Shown here one piece after another: positions 7,245 to 13,420 of a stretch of 21,995 nucleotides of DNA; the stretch's first letter is position 1, and each line of letters opens with the position of its first letter. The notes beneath the pieces are model-generated. The model was not told the DNA's origin. It saw nothing but the letters and a program-made list of their open reading frames with translations, and made no database searches. A program made the translations under genes and the position numbers. The DNA comes from UBA5186 sp040005095 (GTDB lineage Bacteria > Actinomycetota > Thermoleophilia > Gaiellales > Gaiellaceae), in the NCBI GenBank assembly GCA_040005095.1, contig JBDTZN010000027.1:1-21995 (forward strand). Direction: 5' to 3'.

Positions 7245-7967
7245 GTGCGGGTGCTGCTCCTCGCCGTGACCCTTGCGCTGGCGACGGCAAGCGCCGCCGT
7301 ACCGCACCCGCTCGCCGACGGCGGAGGCGCACGAACGGCCGGCGAGCTCGCAGTCGAGCGACTGGCCCGCGGCGGCGTCACCGTCTACTGCGGAAGCCGC
7401 AGTGCGCGGCTCGTCGCGCTCACGTTCGACGACGGGCCAGGCCCGTACACACGTGCCGTCACCCGGGAGCTGCGGCGCGCCGGGGCGCGCGGAACGTTCT
7501 TCCTCGTCGGAGAGCGGCTCGCGTGGTGGCGCGGCGCTCTCGGAGCCGAAGGCGCCGCCGGCGCGATCGGCAATCACACCTGGACGCACCGCAGCCTCGC
7601 GACACTCGACGGGCCGGGACTAAATGCGGAGGTCGGGCGCACCCGCTCGGCGGAGATCGCGCGCACCGGGCGGATCAGCTCGCTCTTCCGGCCTCCGTAC
7701 GGCGTGCGCACGCCCTCCGCGGACGCGTACCTGCGGCGGCTCGGTGTCCTTCAGGTGCTGTGGGACGTTGCGGACTCCGGCTCGGGAATCCGGCCCGGCT
7801 CGATCGTCCTCCTCCACGAGACGCGGCCGCAGACGGTGCCGCTGCTCCGCAAGATCCTCCGAGACCTGAAGCGTCGGCACCTACGCGCCGTGACAGTGCC
7901 CGAGTTGCTCGCAGCCACGCGCCCGCGCCTCACACGCGACGTCCGCGGGCCGCGGACGGACTGCTAG
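7245..7967 (+). CDS. Secreted NodB-type polysaccharide deacetylase
   Basis: This is the only plus-strand gene. From the GTG at 7245 it encodes 240 residues with a signal peptide (hydrophobic residues 2-13, Ala-rich cleavage region near 16-20) and then a NodB domain: LTFDDGPGPYTR from 59 with metal and catalytic Asp residues, GNHTWTHRSL with His111 and His115, LFRPPYG at 147-153, and SIVLLHE at 186-192 carrying the last His. These match metal-dependent carbohydrate esterase family 4 enzymes that remove acetyl groups from peptidoglycan or other exported glycans. The segment between LWDVADSGSG and PGSIVLLHE is shortened and lacks the usual Asp-Trp motif. An ATG at 7224 would add seven residues. 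The gene interrupts a conserved minus-strand block and its stop overlaps the ispA stop. Confidence 0.88.
   Translation: MRVLLLAVTLALATASAAVPHPLADGGGARTAGELAVERLARGGVTVYCGSRSARLVALTFDDGPGPYTRAVTRELRRAGARGTFFLVGERLAWWRGALGAEGAAGAIGNHTWTHRSLATLDGPGLNAEVGRTRSAEIARTGRISSLFRPPYGVRTPSADAYLRRLGVLQVLWDVADSGSGIRPGSIVLLHETRPQTVPLLRKILRDLKRRHLRAVTVPELLAATRPRLTRDVRGPRTDC
7940..7958. terminator. GC-rich palindrome at a convergent gene end, possible bidirectional terminator
   Basis: Arms CGTCCGCGG and CCGCGGACG flank one G, a perfect 9-bp dyad, within the last codons of the deacetylase and 5 bp from the end of ispA. There is no T tract on either side, so intrinsic termination would be weak. It could still help separate the two converging transcripts. 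Confidence 0.3.
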
Positions 7968-8728
7968 GCCGTTCGCGTAGCCAGGCCCGAGACGATCTCG
8001 GCGAGGACGGAGGTGTCCGCAGGGAGCATTTCGAGCCCTTCGTGTGCATGCAACGCCGCCCCGTCCGCAAGCTCGCGCGCACCCTTGGTTCCATGTTCGA
8101 GCACGGCACCGTCCCCGTCGAGCAGGTCGTCGACGAGTTGGAAGAGCGGGCCGAGCTCACGCGCAAAGTCTCGCCACGGACCCTGCTGCACTTCCGGCAC
8201 GCCTGCGACCCACAGCGCGGAGCCCACCGACGCCTCGAAGAGCGCGCCAGTCTTCAGGCGCTGGATCTCGCTGCGGTCCGCGTCCGGAACGGTGAGGTCG
8301 AGGTGCTGGCCCCCGATCATCCGGGCGGTCGTCCGAGCGAGCTCGCGGGCCACCTCAGGCGTCCCGTACGAGAGCGCGAGCCGGAAGGCCTCGACAAGGA
8401 GAGCGTCGCCCGCCAGCACCGCGGTCGTCTCCCCGTACTCGACGTGGACTGCAGGCTTCCCACGGCGGACGTCGTCGTCGTCCAGCGCCGGCAGGTCGTC
8501 GTGGACGAGCGAGAACGAGTGGACGAGCTCGACGGCGATCGCGGCAGGCAGCGCCGCGTCCGGGTCGGCGCCTGCGGCCTCGGCGGTCGCGAGACAGAGA
8601 ACCGGGCGGATCAGCTTGCCGCCGATCGCATAGCGCATGGGATCGGCGAGCCCGCCGAGCTCGGGGGTGAGAGCCAGATCCGCTAGGTAGGTCTCGACGA
8701 GCGACCGCAGCTCGTCAGGCGGTCGCAT
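7964..8728 (-). CDS. ispA: Short-chain polyprenyl diphosphate synthase (IspA-like)
   Basis: This 254-residue all-helical enzyme condenses isopentenyl diphosphate with allylic diphosphates, probably to geranyl or farnesyl diphosphate. It shows GGKLIRP at 36-42, the first Asp-rich motif DDLPALDDDDVRRGK at 77-91, a GGQHLDL turn at 139-145, LKTGALFEAS near 158-167, and the second motif FQLVDDLLD at 196-204. It is shorter than typical IspA (about 290-300). After DDLLD the usual G-K-x-x-G-x-D and K-x-T-Y segment is missing, and the chain goes straight to TKGARELADGAALHA. The ATG at 8728 overlaps the preceding small gene by 14 nt. The stop shares the bases CTAG with the convergent deacetylase. The gene position matches ispA of Bacillus. 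Product chain length is not certain. Confidence 0.87.
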   Translation of the reverse strand: MRPPDELRSLVETYLADLALTPELGGLADPMRYAIGGKLIRPVLCLATAEAAGADPDAALPAAIAVELVHSFSLVHDDLPALDDDDVRRGKPAVHVEYGETTAVLAGDALLVEAFRLALSYGTPEVARELARTTARMIGGQHLDLTVPDADRSEIQRLKTGALFEASVGSALWVAGVPEVQQGPWRDFARELGPLFQLVDDLLDGDGAVLEHGTKGARELADGAALHAHEGLEMLPADTSVLAEIVSGLATRTA

Positions 8729-8906
8729 CCGGCTCCGCGTCGCGCCTGAGGCGCGCGGTCTCCTCCTCGACCTGCTTCGCGATCTCGGACAGCTCCGCGA
8801 CGACGTCGATCGCGCTCTCGGGGTCGTCCGTCGCCTCGAGCTTTGCGCGCGCCGCCTGCAGACGGGCATACAGCTCCTCGACGCGGGTGAGCGAGTCGTC
8901 TGTCAC
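8715..8906 (-). CDS. Small helical protein in the xseB position
   Basis: This 63-residue protein starts at a GTG that forms a GTGA overlap with the nusB stop, and its end overlaps the ispA start by 14 nt. Such tight packing and strong GC third-position bias support a real gene. The sequence is almost wholly helical with a coiled-coil look (VEELYARLQAARAKLEA, then ELSEIAKQVEEETARLRR). In Bacillus the gene between nusB and ispA is xseB, the small subunit of exonuclease VII, and the size and two-helix plan agree loosely. The conserved XseB residues are not clearly present, however, and no xseA lies in the window. I therefore leave the function open: either a diverged XseB or an unrelated helical adaptor. 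Confidence 0.7.
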   Translation of the reverse strand: MTDDSLTRVEELYARLQAARAKLEATDDPESAIDVVAELSEIAKQVEEETARLRRDAEPDATA

Positions 8907-9286
8907 ACCGCTTCCCGTTCCCGCGCGATGCGACCGAGGATGCCGTTCACGAGCTTGCTCGCGTCCTCGGAGGCGTACCGCTTGGCCAGGCCGACCGCCT
9001 CGTCGATCGCGACCTCCTTCGGCACCTGCCCGGTCTCGAGCTCGTGGATCCCGATCCGTAAGACGTTTCGCTCGACCGCGCCGAGCCGGCTCGCAGCCCA
9101 CTCGTCGGACGCCTCGTCGATCTGCGCGTCGAGCGCCTCCGCGCGCGCCGACACCGCCTCGGCCAAGTCGCGCGCCCAGGGATCGACCTCGCCCTCGTAG
9201 AGCGAGGCGAGCGGACGGCCGGTCACGTCGGACTGGTACAGGACGAACAGCGCAGTTCGGCGGGCGGCGCGGCGGCTTTGCGTCAC
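8903..9286 (-). CDS. nusB: Transcription antitermination factor NusB
   Basis: NusB binds boxA RNA with NusE (S10) and supports antitermination on rRNA operons. From the GTG at 9286 the protein is 127 residues, begins TQSRRAARRTALFVLYQSDVTGR, and has the all-helical NusB pattern with VERNVLRIGIHELETGQVPKEVAIDEAV split over residues 71-98 and AKRYASEDASKLVNGILGRI at 101-120, which are the best conserved parts of the family. The GTG shares a GTGA overlap with the stop of the Asp23-family gene, which supports this start over an in-frame one 51 bases upstream. Its end overlaps the small helical gene by 4 nt. The position downstream of accC and asp23 matches Bacillus. Confidence 0.95.
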   Translation of the reverse strand: MTQSRRAARRTALFVLYQSDVTGRPLASLYEGEVDPWARDLAEAVSARAEALDAQIDEASDEWAASRLGAVERNVLRIGIHELETGQVPKEVAIDEAVGLAKRYASEDASKLVNGILGRIAREREAV

Positions 9287-9591
9287 AGCTCGAGCTCCTC
9301 GAAGTTCACGTCCACCGCGCTCGTCGCCAGCCCGCACATGCGCGCGAGCGCATCGGACACGCGCTGCTGCGCATCCTGAGCCGCATCCGGAAGCACGACG
9401 CCGTAGCGTGCTGCGAGCTCGAGCTCGACGCGCGCTGTCTCCCCGTCGACCTCGACCTCGACACCGCGCTTCGGGCGGCGCACGCGCACGCCGTCGACCG
9501 ATTCCGCCGCGCGGACGACGACCGCCGACAGCGCGGCCGGCGTGACCGAGATCGTCCCGTCGTCCGAGGGGATCGTCAGGCCGTCGCTCAT
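9283..9591 (-). CDS. Asp23/Gls24 (DUF322) family protein
   Basis: This 102-residue protein has the Asp23 pattern: GTISVTPAALSAVVVRAAESVDGV at the N terminus (residues 12-35), a strand pair VEVEVDGETARVELELAARYGVVLPD, a helix with AQDAQQRVSDALARM, and the closing VDVNFEELEL. Members between accC and nusB correspond to YqhY of Bacillus, which has been linked to control of acetyl-CoA carboxylase activity. Membrane-linked members act in envelope stress, but this copy has no membrane segment. The ATG shares an ATGA overlap with the accC stop, and the gene overlaps nusB by 4 nt. The location next to a carboxylase with an abnormal AccB makes a regulatory role in that enzyme plausible, although that is inference. 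Confidence 0.9.
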   Translation of the reverse strand: MSDGLTIPSDDGTISVTPAALSAVVVRAAESVDGVRVRRPKRGVEVEVDGETARVELELAARYGVVLPDAAQDAQQRVSDALARMCGLATSAVDVNFEELEL

Positions 9592-10946
9592 CCCGCCATC
9601 AGCGCCGGGAGACGCCCCTCCTGCTCCTCGATGAAGCTCGTCGTGTAGCCGCCGCTTCTGAAGACGTCGCTGTCGAGGATCTCCCGCGCCGCAGCCTGGG
9701 TCGTCGGCACTCCCACGAGCTCCAGCTCGCCGAGCGCGCGCAGCGCACGCGCAATCGCGGCGGGCCGGTCCTCGGCGAGGACGACCAGCTTCGCGAGCAG
9801 CGAGTCGTAGTTCGGCGGGATGACGGCTCCGTCTTCCACGTGCGTATCGAAGCGTATGCCCGGTCCGAGGGGTGGCCGGATGCGCTCGATCGTGCCGGGG
9901 GCCGGCGCGAACCCGCGCGACGGGTCCTCGGCGTTGAGCCGGACCTCGATCGAGTGCCCCCGCCGCGGCGCACGCCCGGTGAGGCGGAGCCGCTCGCCTG
10001 CCGCTATCCGGAGCTGCTCGTGGACGATGTCGACGCCCGTGACGAGCTCGCTGACCGGATGCTCGACTTGGAGACGGGCGTTGAGCTCGATGAAGTAGAA
10101 CGCGCCGTCGGCGCCCAGGAGGAACTCGAAGGTACCGGCGTTCTCGTAGCCGATCGTGCGGCAGGCGTGCTCGACCGTCGCCTCCATCGCCTCGCGCGTC
10201 TCGGGCGTGAGCGCGGGCGAGGGCGACTCCTCGATCAGCTTCTGGTGCCGCCGCTGGATCGAGCACTCGCGCTCCCCAAGCGTCAGCACCCCGCCGTCCT
10301 TGTCGCAAAGCACCTGGATCTCGACGTGGCGGGCCGGAACGATCGCCTTCTCGAGGTACATGCCACCGTCGCCGAACGCCGAGGCGGCTTCGCCGGATGC
10401 ACGCGCGAACGCCTCTTCGACCTCCTCCGGCGCGTCGACCAGCCGCATTCCCTTGCCGCCTCCGCCCGCGACCGCCTTCAGGAGGACCGGGTACCCGAGC
10501 TCCTGGGCTGCCGCCAGCGCGTCCTTCGCGGTCGTAGCGCCGACCGTCCCGGGAACGAGCGGCACTCCCGCAGCGGCCATCTCCGCCTTCGCCGCGGCCT
10601 TGTCGCCCATGCGGCGCATGGTGTCGGCGGACGGCCCGACGAAGATCAGGTCGTTGTCCGCGCAGGCCTCGACGAAGTCCGGGTTCTCCGCGAGGAAGCC
10701 CCAGCCGGGATGGACGGCATCGCAGTCGGTGGTGACGGCGGCCGCGACCACCGAGGGGATCGCGAGGTAGCTGTCCCGCGCTGCGGGCGGCCCGACGCAC
10801 ACGGCGCGATCGGCGAGCCGCGTGTGCAGCGAGCCCGTGTCCGCGGTCGAGTAGATCGCGACGGTCTCGATCCCGAGCTCGCGGCAGCCCCGGATGACCC
10901 GCACCGCGACCTCGCCGCGGTTCGCTACGAGGACTCGCCGCAGCAT
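9588..10946 (-). CDS. accC: Biotin carboxylase (AccC)
   Basis: AccC carboxylates the biotin on AccB using ATP and bicarbonate, the first half-reaction of acetyl-CoA carboxylase and related enzymes. The 452-residue protein keeps all expected parts: RVLVANRGEVAVRVIR at 4-19, Lys116 in MGDKAAAK, the glycine loop GGGGKGM at 161-167, HVEIQ near 207-211, ECSIQRRHQK at 227-236, and FIELNARLQVEHPV at 285-298 with the metal and catalytic Glu/Arg residues. Length equals E. coli AccC. It follows the AccB fusion gene after 49 nt that form a stem trapping its ribosome-binding site, and shares an ATGA overlap with the Asp23-family gene. It appears fully active and is the natural partner of that fusion. Confidence 0.97.
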   Translation of the reverse strand: MLRRVLVANRGEVAVRVIRGCRELGIETVAIYSTADTGSLHTRLADRAVCVGPPAARDSYLAIPSVVAAAVTTDCDAVHPGWGFLAENPDFVEACADNDLIFVGPSADTMRRMGDKAAAKAEMAAAGVPLVPGTVGATTAKDALAAAQELGYPVLLKAVAGGGGKGMRLVDAPEEVEEAFARASGEAASAFGDGGMYLEKAIVPARHVEIQVLCDKDGGVLTLGERECSIQRRHQKLIEESPSPALTPETREAMEATVEHACRTIGYENAGTFEFLLGADGAFYFIELNARLQVEHPVSELVTGVDIVHEQLRIAAGERLRLTGRAPRRGHSIEVRLNAEDPSRGFAPAPGTIERIRPPLGPGIRFDTHVEDGAVIPPNYDSLLAKLVVLAEDRPAAIARALRALGELELVGVPTTQAAAREILDSDVFRSGGYTTSFIEEQEGRLPALMAG

Positions 10947-10947
10947 C

Positions 10948-10998
10948 TAGTGCCCCTTCAGTGAATGTTGCCGGAGGACATTTGCTTGAGGGGCACTA
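10948..10998 (-). promoter_or_regulatory. Intercistronic stem covering the accC ribosome-binding site
   Basis: In the RNA sense, TAGTGCCCCT (starting with the accB stop codon TAG) pairs perfectly over 10 bp with AGGGGCACTA, which contains the purine-rich ribosome-binding site and ends one base before the accC ATG. The 31-nt loop holds a smaller AATGT/ACATT stem with CCTCC in its loop. A ribosome reaching the accB stop would melt the stem, so accC translation should depend on accB translation. Alternatively it may be a copy of a dispersed palindromic repeat. Confidence 0.65.
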
Positions 10999-12801
10999 AA
11001 CCGCGTCGAGCGGTGAGCCCGTGACCGGTTCCAGCTCGAAGAGGAGCTGCCCGAACTCCACGGCCGCGGCGTTGTCCACGTGGATCGCGCGGACGATCCC
11101 GTCGGCCTCGGCCTTCACCTCGTTCATCAGCTTCATCGCCTCGAGGATGCAGAGCGTCTGCCCGGCCGCGACCGGGTCGCCCTCCTCCACGAACGGCGGG
11201 GACCCCGGCTGCGGGGCCCGGTAGAAGGTGCCGACCATCGGGGCCTCGACGCGGACGAAACCGTTGTACGGGACGGCCGGGGCAGTGCTGAGCGACGGCT
11301 CCACGGAGGCGAGCGGAGCATCGGGAAACAGCTGCGCGACCCGATCTTCGGTCCGCCGCACGGTCACGCGCAGGTCGTCCTCCTCGATCGTAACCTCGGC
11401 CACGCCCGACTCCTGGACAACGCGGACGATCTCCCGAATCCGCTCGGCGCGGCTTTGATCGACCGTGCCGCCCGCGAGCCCCTCCCCGCTCGCGCGGCCC
11501 CGGATCGTGTGCAGCAGTGGCTCGGCTTCCTCGCCGAACAGACCGAGCAGGAGCAGCTCCTCCTCGCTCGCTGCAAGGCCGACTGCCTCCTCGCGGATCT
11601 CGCTGAGGGCCTGGTCGGGCTCGTCCGGCATCCCGTCGGAGAGGAGCTCGACAGCGCGCCGAACCGTCGGGTCGATCGGGCCAGGCGGTGTGCCGTAGCG
11701 TCCCTCGATCAGGTCGCGCAGCTCGTCGACCACGGTCGACCAGCGCTGGGCGGAAAGGATGTGCAGGAGAGCCTGCGAGGCGAGCACCTGCCCGATCGGA
11801 GCGGCGAGCGGTGGCGAGCCCACCTCGGTGCGGATGTTGATCAGCTCGACGAGCACCTCCTCCAAGCGGTCGCCCGCGGCGTTCGCGACCAGATGGAGGT
11901 CGAGCGCGGCGACGAGCCCGGCGGGCAGGTCGTGCTCGGCCGCGCGGACCGCGATCCGGGGGGCGAGGGGCGTCACGGGCTCGTCCCCAATGTGCTCGTC
12001 GACGAGATCGGAGCCTTCCCAGAGTATGTCGATGTCGACGCCGGTGTCGAGGCCGAGTCCCGCGAGCGCCTCGGCGAGGCTCTCGCCGGAGACGCGATGG
12101 AGCAGCAGCGCAACGGGGTAGATCGCGCTCGCAATCAGGTCGGCGCCGGCGCGGGCGCCCTCGAGCGCGGCGGCGAGCGCGTTGCCGCCTGACCCCTGCG
12201 TGTAGATCCCGACCGGCAGGCCGGACACTTCCTTGAGCTGACCGACGAGGTCGCTGGCGCGGTGCGGCTGCAGCGAGCCGGTGGGATCGTGGAGCAGGAC
12301 GCGGTTCGCCCCGAGCTCCGGCAGCTTGCGCGCCTGCTCGAGCAGCGGCTCCGTCTCGCCGGTCTTGCCGGAGCTGTAGACGAGCCCGGCCTCGAACTCC
12401 CCGCCGGCTGCGGCGACAGCCTCGGCCGCGTCGCGCAGATTCGAGACATCGTTGAGCGGATCGTGGAGGCGGAAGACGTCGATGCCGTTTTCCGCGGCCG
12501 AGGCGACGAAGCGGCGGATGAAGTCGCCGTCGACAGGCCCCGAGCCGACGAGGAAGCGCCCGCGGAGCGCCATTCCAAGCGGCGTCTTCGTGCGTGCCTT
12601 GAGTGCGCGGATCCGCTCCCAGGGGCTCTCGACGCCTCGCCGAACGGCGCTGTCGAAGACGCCTCCGCCGGACACCTCGAGGTACGCGAAGCCCGCCCGG
12701 TCGAGGATCTCGGCGAGGCGGAGGAGCTCGGCCGTCGGCATCCGCCCCGCGAGCGGCTCCTGGCTCATCAGGCGCACAGTCGTGTCCGCCAGCGCAGGCA
12801 T
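10996..12801 (-). CDS. accB: Biotin carboxyl carrier protein fused to a degenerate carboxyltransferase-like domain
   Basis: The 601-residue protein has three parts. Residues 1-270 resemble the TIM barrel of pyruvate/oxaloacetate carboxyltransferases (LEVSGGGVFDSAVRRGVESPWERIR split at 41-65, ALRGRFLVG at 78-86, NGIDVFRLHDPLNDVSNL at 105-122). Residues 285-385 match the following PYC/OadA conserved domain (GQVLASQALLHIL, RYGTPPGPIDP). Residues 450-601 are a complete AccB: helix IREIVRVVQESGVAEV, a Pro/Ala linker, then PMVGTFYRAP and the biotin site EAMKLMN with Lys557. The barrel has lost its metal centre: Leu11 replaces Asp, His171 the carbamylated Lys, and Tyr200/Gln202 the His-x-His pair. 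The ATG at 12801 begins the homology. The gene holds the accB slot between efp and accC. I infer that the carrier is active and the barrel structural or regulatory. Confidence 0.9.
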   Translation of the reverse strand: MPALADTTVRLMSQEPLAGRMPTAELLRLAEILDRAGFAYLEVSGGGVFDSAVRRGVESPWERIRALKARTKTPLGMALRGRFLVGSGPVDGDFIRRFVASAAENGIDVFRLHDPLNDVSNLRDAAEAVAAAGGEFEAGLVYSSGKTGETEPLLEQARKLPELGANRVLLHDPTGSLQPHRASDLVGQLKEVSGLPVGIYTQGSGGNALAAALEGARAGADLIASAIYPVALLLHRVSGESLAEALAGLGLDTGVDIDILWEGSDLVDEHIGDEPVTPLAPRIAVRAAEHDLPAGLVAALDLHLVANAAGDRLEEVLVELINIRTEVGSPPLAAPIGQVLASQALLHILSAQRWSTVVDELRDLIEGRYGTPPGPIDPTVRRAVELLSDGMPDEPDQALSEIREEAVGLAASEEELLLLGLFGEEAEPLLHTIRGRASGEGLAGGTVDQSRAERIREIVRVVQESGVAEVTIEEDDLRVTVRRTEDRVAQLFPDAPLASVEPSLSTAPAVPYNGFVRVEAPMVGTFYRAPQPGSPPFVEEGDPVAAGQTLCILEAMKLMNEVKAEADGIVRAIHVDNAAAVEFGQLLFELEPVTGSPLDAV

Positions 12802-12809
12802 GACGGGGG

Positions 12810-12815
12810 ACCTTA
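12810..12815 (-). promoter_or_regulatory. Candidate -10 element upstream of the AccB fusion gene
   Basis: On the minus strand TAAGGT fits TANNNT and ends eight bases before the ATG at 12801, inside a 35-bp gap that is longer than most gaps in this block. AAGG could instead act as a weak ribosome-binding site at about nine bases. No clear -35 box is present. Confidence 0.3.
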
Positions 12816-12836
12816 GCGTCCTAGCTCTGGGATCGG

Positions 12837-13403
12837 CTACGCGCGGGAGATGTAGCGGCCCTCGCGAGGGTCGACCTTGATCCGCTCGCCGACGTTTACG
12901 AAGAGCGGCACCTGGACGACCGCGCCGGTCTCGAGGGTCGCCGGCTTCGTCACGTTCGAGACGGTGTCGCCCTTGACGCCGGGCTCCGTCTCGGTGACCT
13001 GGAGCTCGACCGAGCTCGGCAGCTGAATGCCCGAAGGCTTCCCGCCGACCATCAGGAGCTGCACGTTCGAGGTCGGCTGCAGGTACGGCAGCTCGTCCAC
13101 GACCAGCGAGCGCGGCAGGTGCATCTGCTCGTAGTTCCCCTCGTCCATCAGGACGACGTCGTCGCCGGAGTCGTAGAGGTACTGCATGTTCTTCGTCTCG
13201 GTGAAGACGCGCGCGAACTTCTCGCCCGCGCGGAAGGTGCGGTCGACGACGGCACCCGAGTCGATGTTCTTGACCTTGGTGCGGACGAACGCGCCCCCCT
13301 TGCCCGGCTTGACGTGCTGGAACCCGACGATGCGCCACACGCCGCCGTCGAGCTCGATGTGCATCCCGTTCTTGAACTGGTTGGTGTTGACCTGCTCTGC
13401 CAT
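12837..13403 (-). CDS. efp: Translation elongation factor P
   Basis: EF-P relieves ribosome stalling at consecutive prolines. The 188-residue protein has the three beta-barrel domains and normal length. The tip loop reads HVKPGKGGAFVRTK with Lys35 at the position that is modified in many bacteria, so a lysine-type EF-P is expected. The modification enzymes (epmA, ymfI and others) are not in the window. Other family marks are FKNGMHIELDG, MQYLYDSGDDVVLMDEGNYEQ near 73-93 and the final GERIKVDPREGRYISRA. The gene starts 17 nt after pepP; a TAGCCT hexamer ten bases before the ATG is a weak -10 candidate, and no ribosome-binding site is seen. pepP-efp adjacency is widely conserved. Confidence 0.97.
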   Translation of the reverse strand: MAEQVNTNQFKNGMHIELDGGVWRIVGFQHVKPGKGGAFVRTKVKNIDSGAVVDRTFRAGEKFARVFTETKNMQYLYDSGDDVVLMDEGNYEQMHLPRSLVVDELPYLQPTSNVQLLMVGGKPSGIQLPSSVELQVTETEPGVKGDTVSNVTKPATLETGAVVQVPLFVNVGERIKVDPREGRYISRA

Positions 13404-13420
13404 CGCCGCGCGCAGGCTAG

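Noticed and set aside
9840..10964. Plus-strand open frame of 374 codons opposite accC
   Set aside because: It is the antisense shadow of accC. The translation is a low-complexity Arg/Asp/Leu mix without motifs.
11080..12192. Plus-strand open frame of 370 codons opposite the AccB fusion
   Set aside because: It mirrors the codon pattern of the fusion gene and shows no recognisable domain.
12802..13338. Longer N terminus for the AccB fusion, extending back across efp
   Set aside because: The frame is open upstream, but homology starts at MPALADTT and the extension is an out-of-frame reading of efp.
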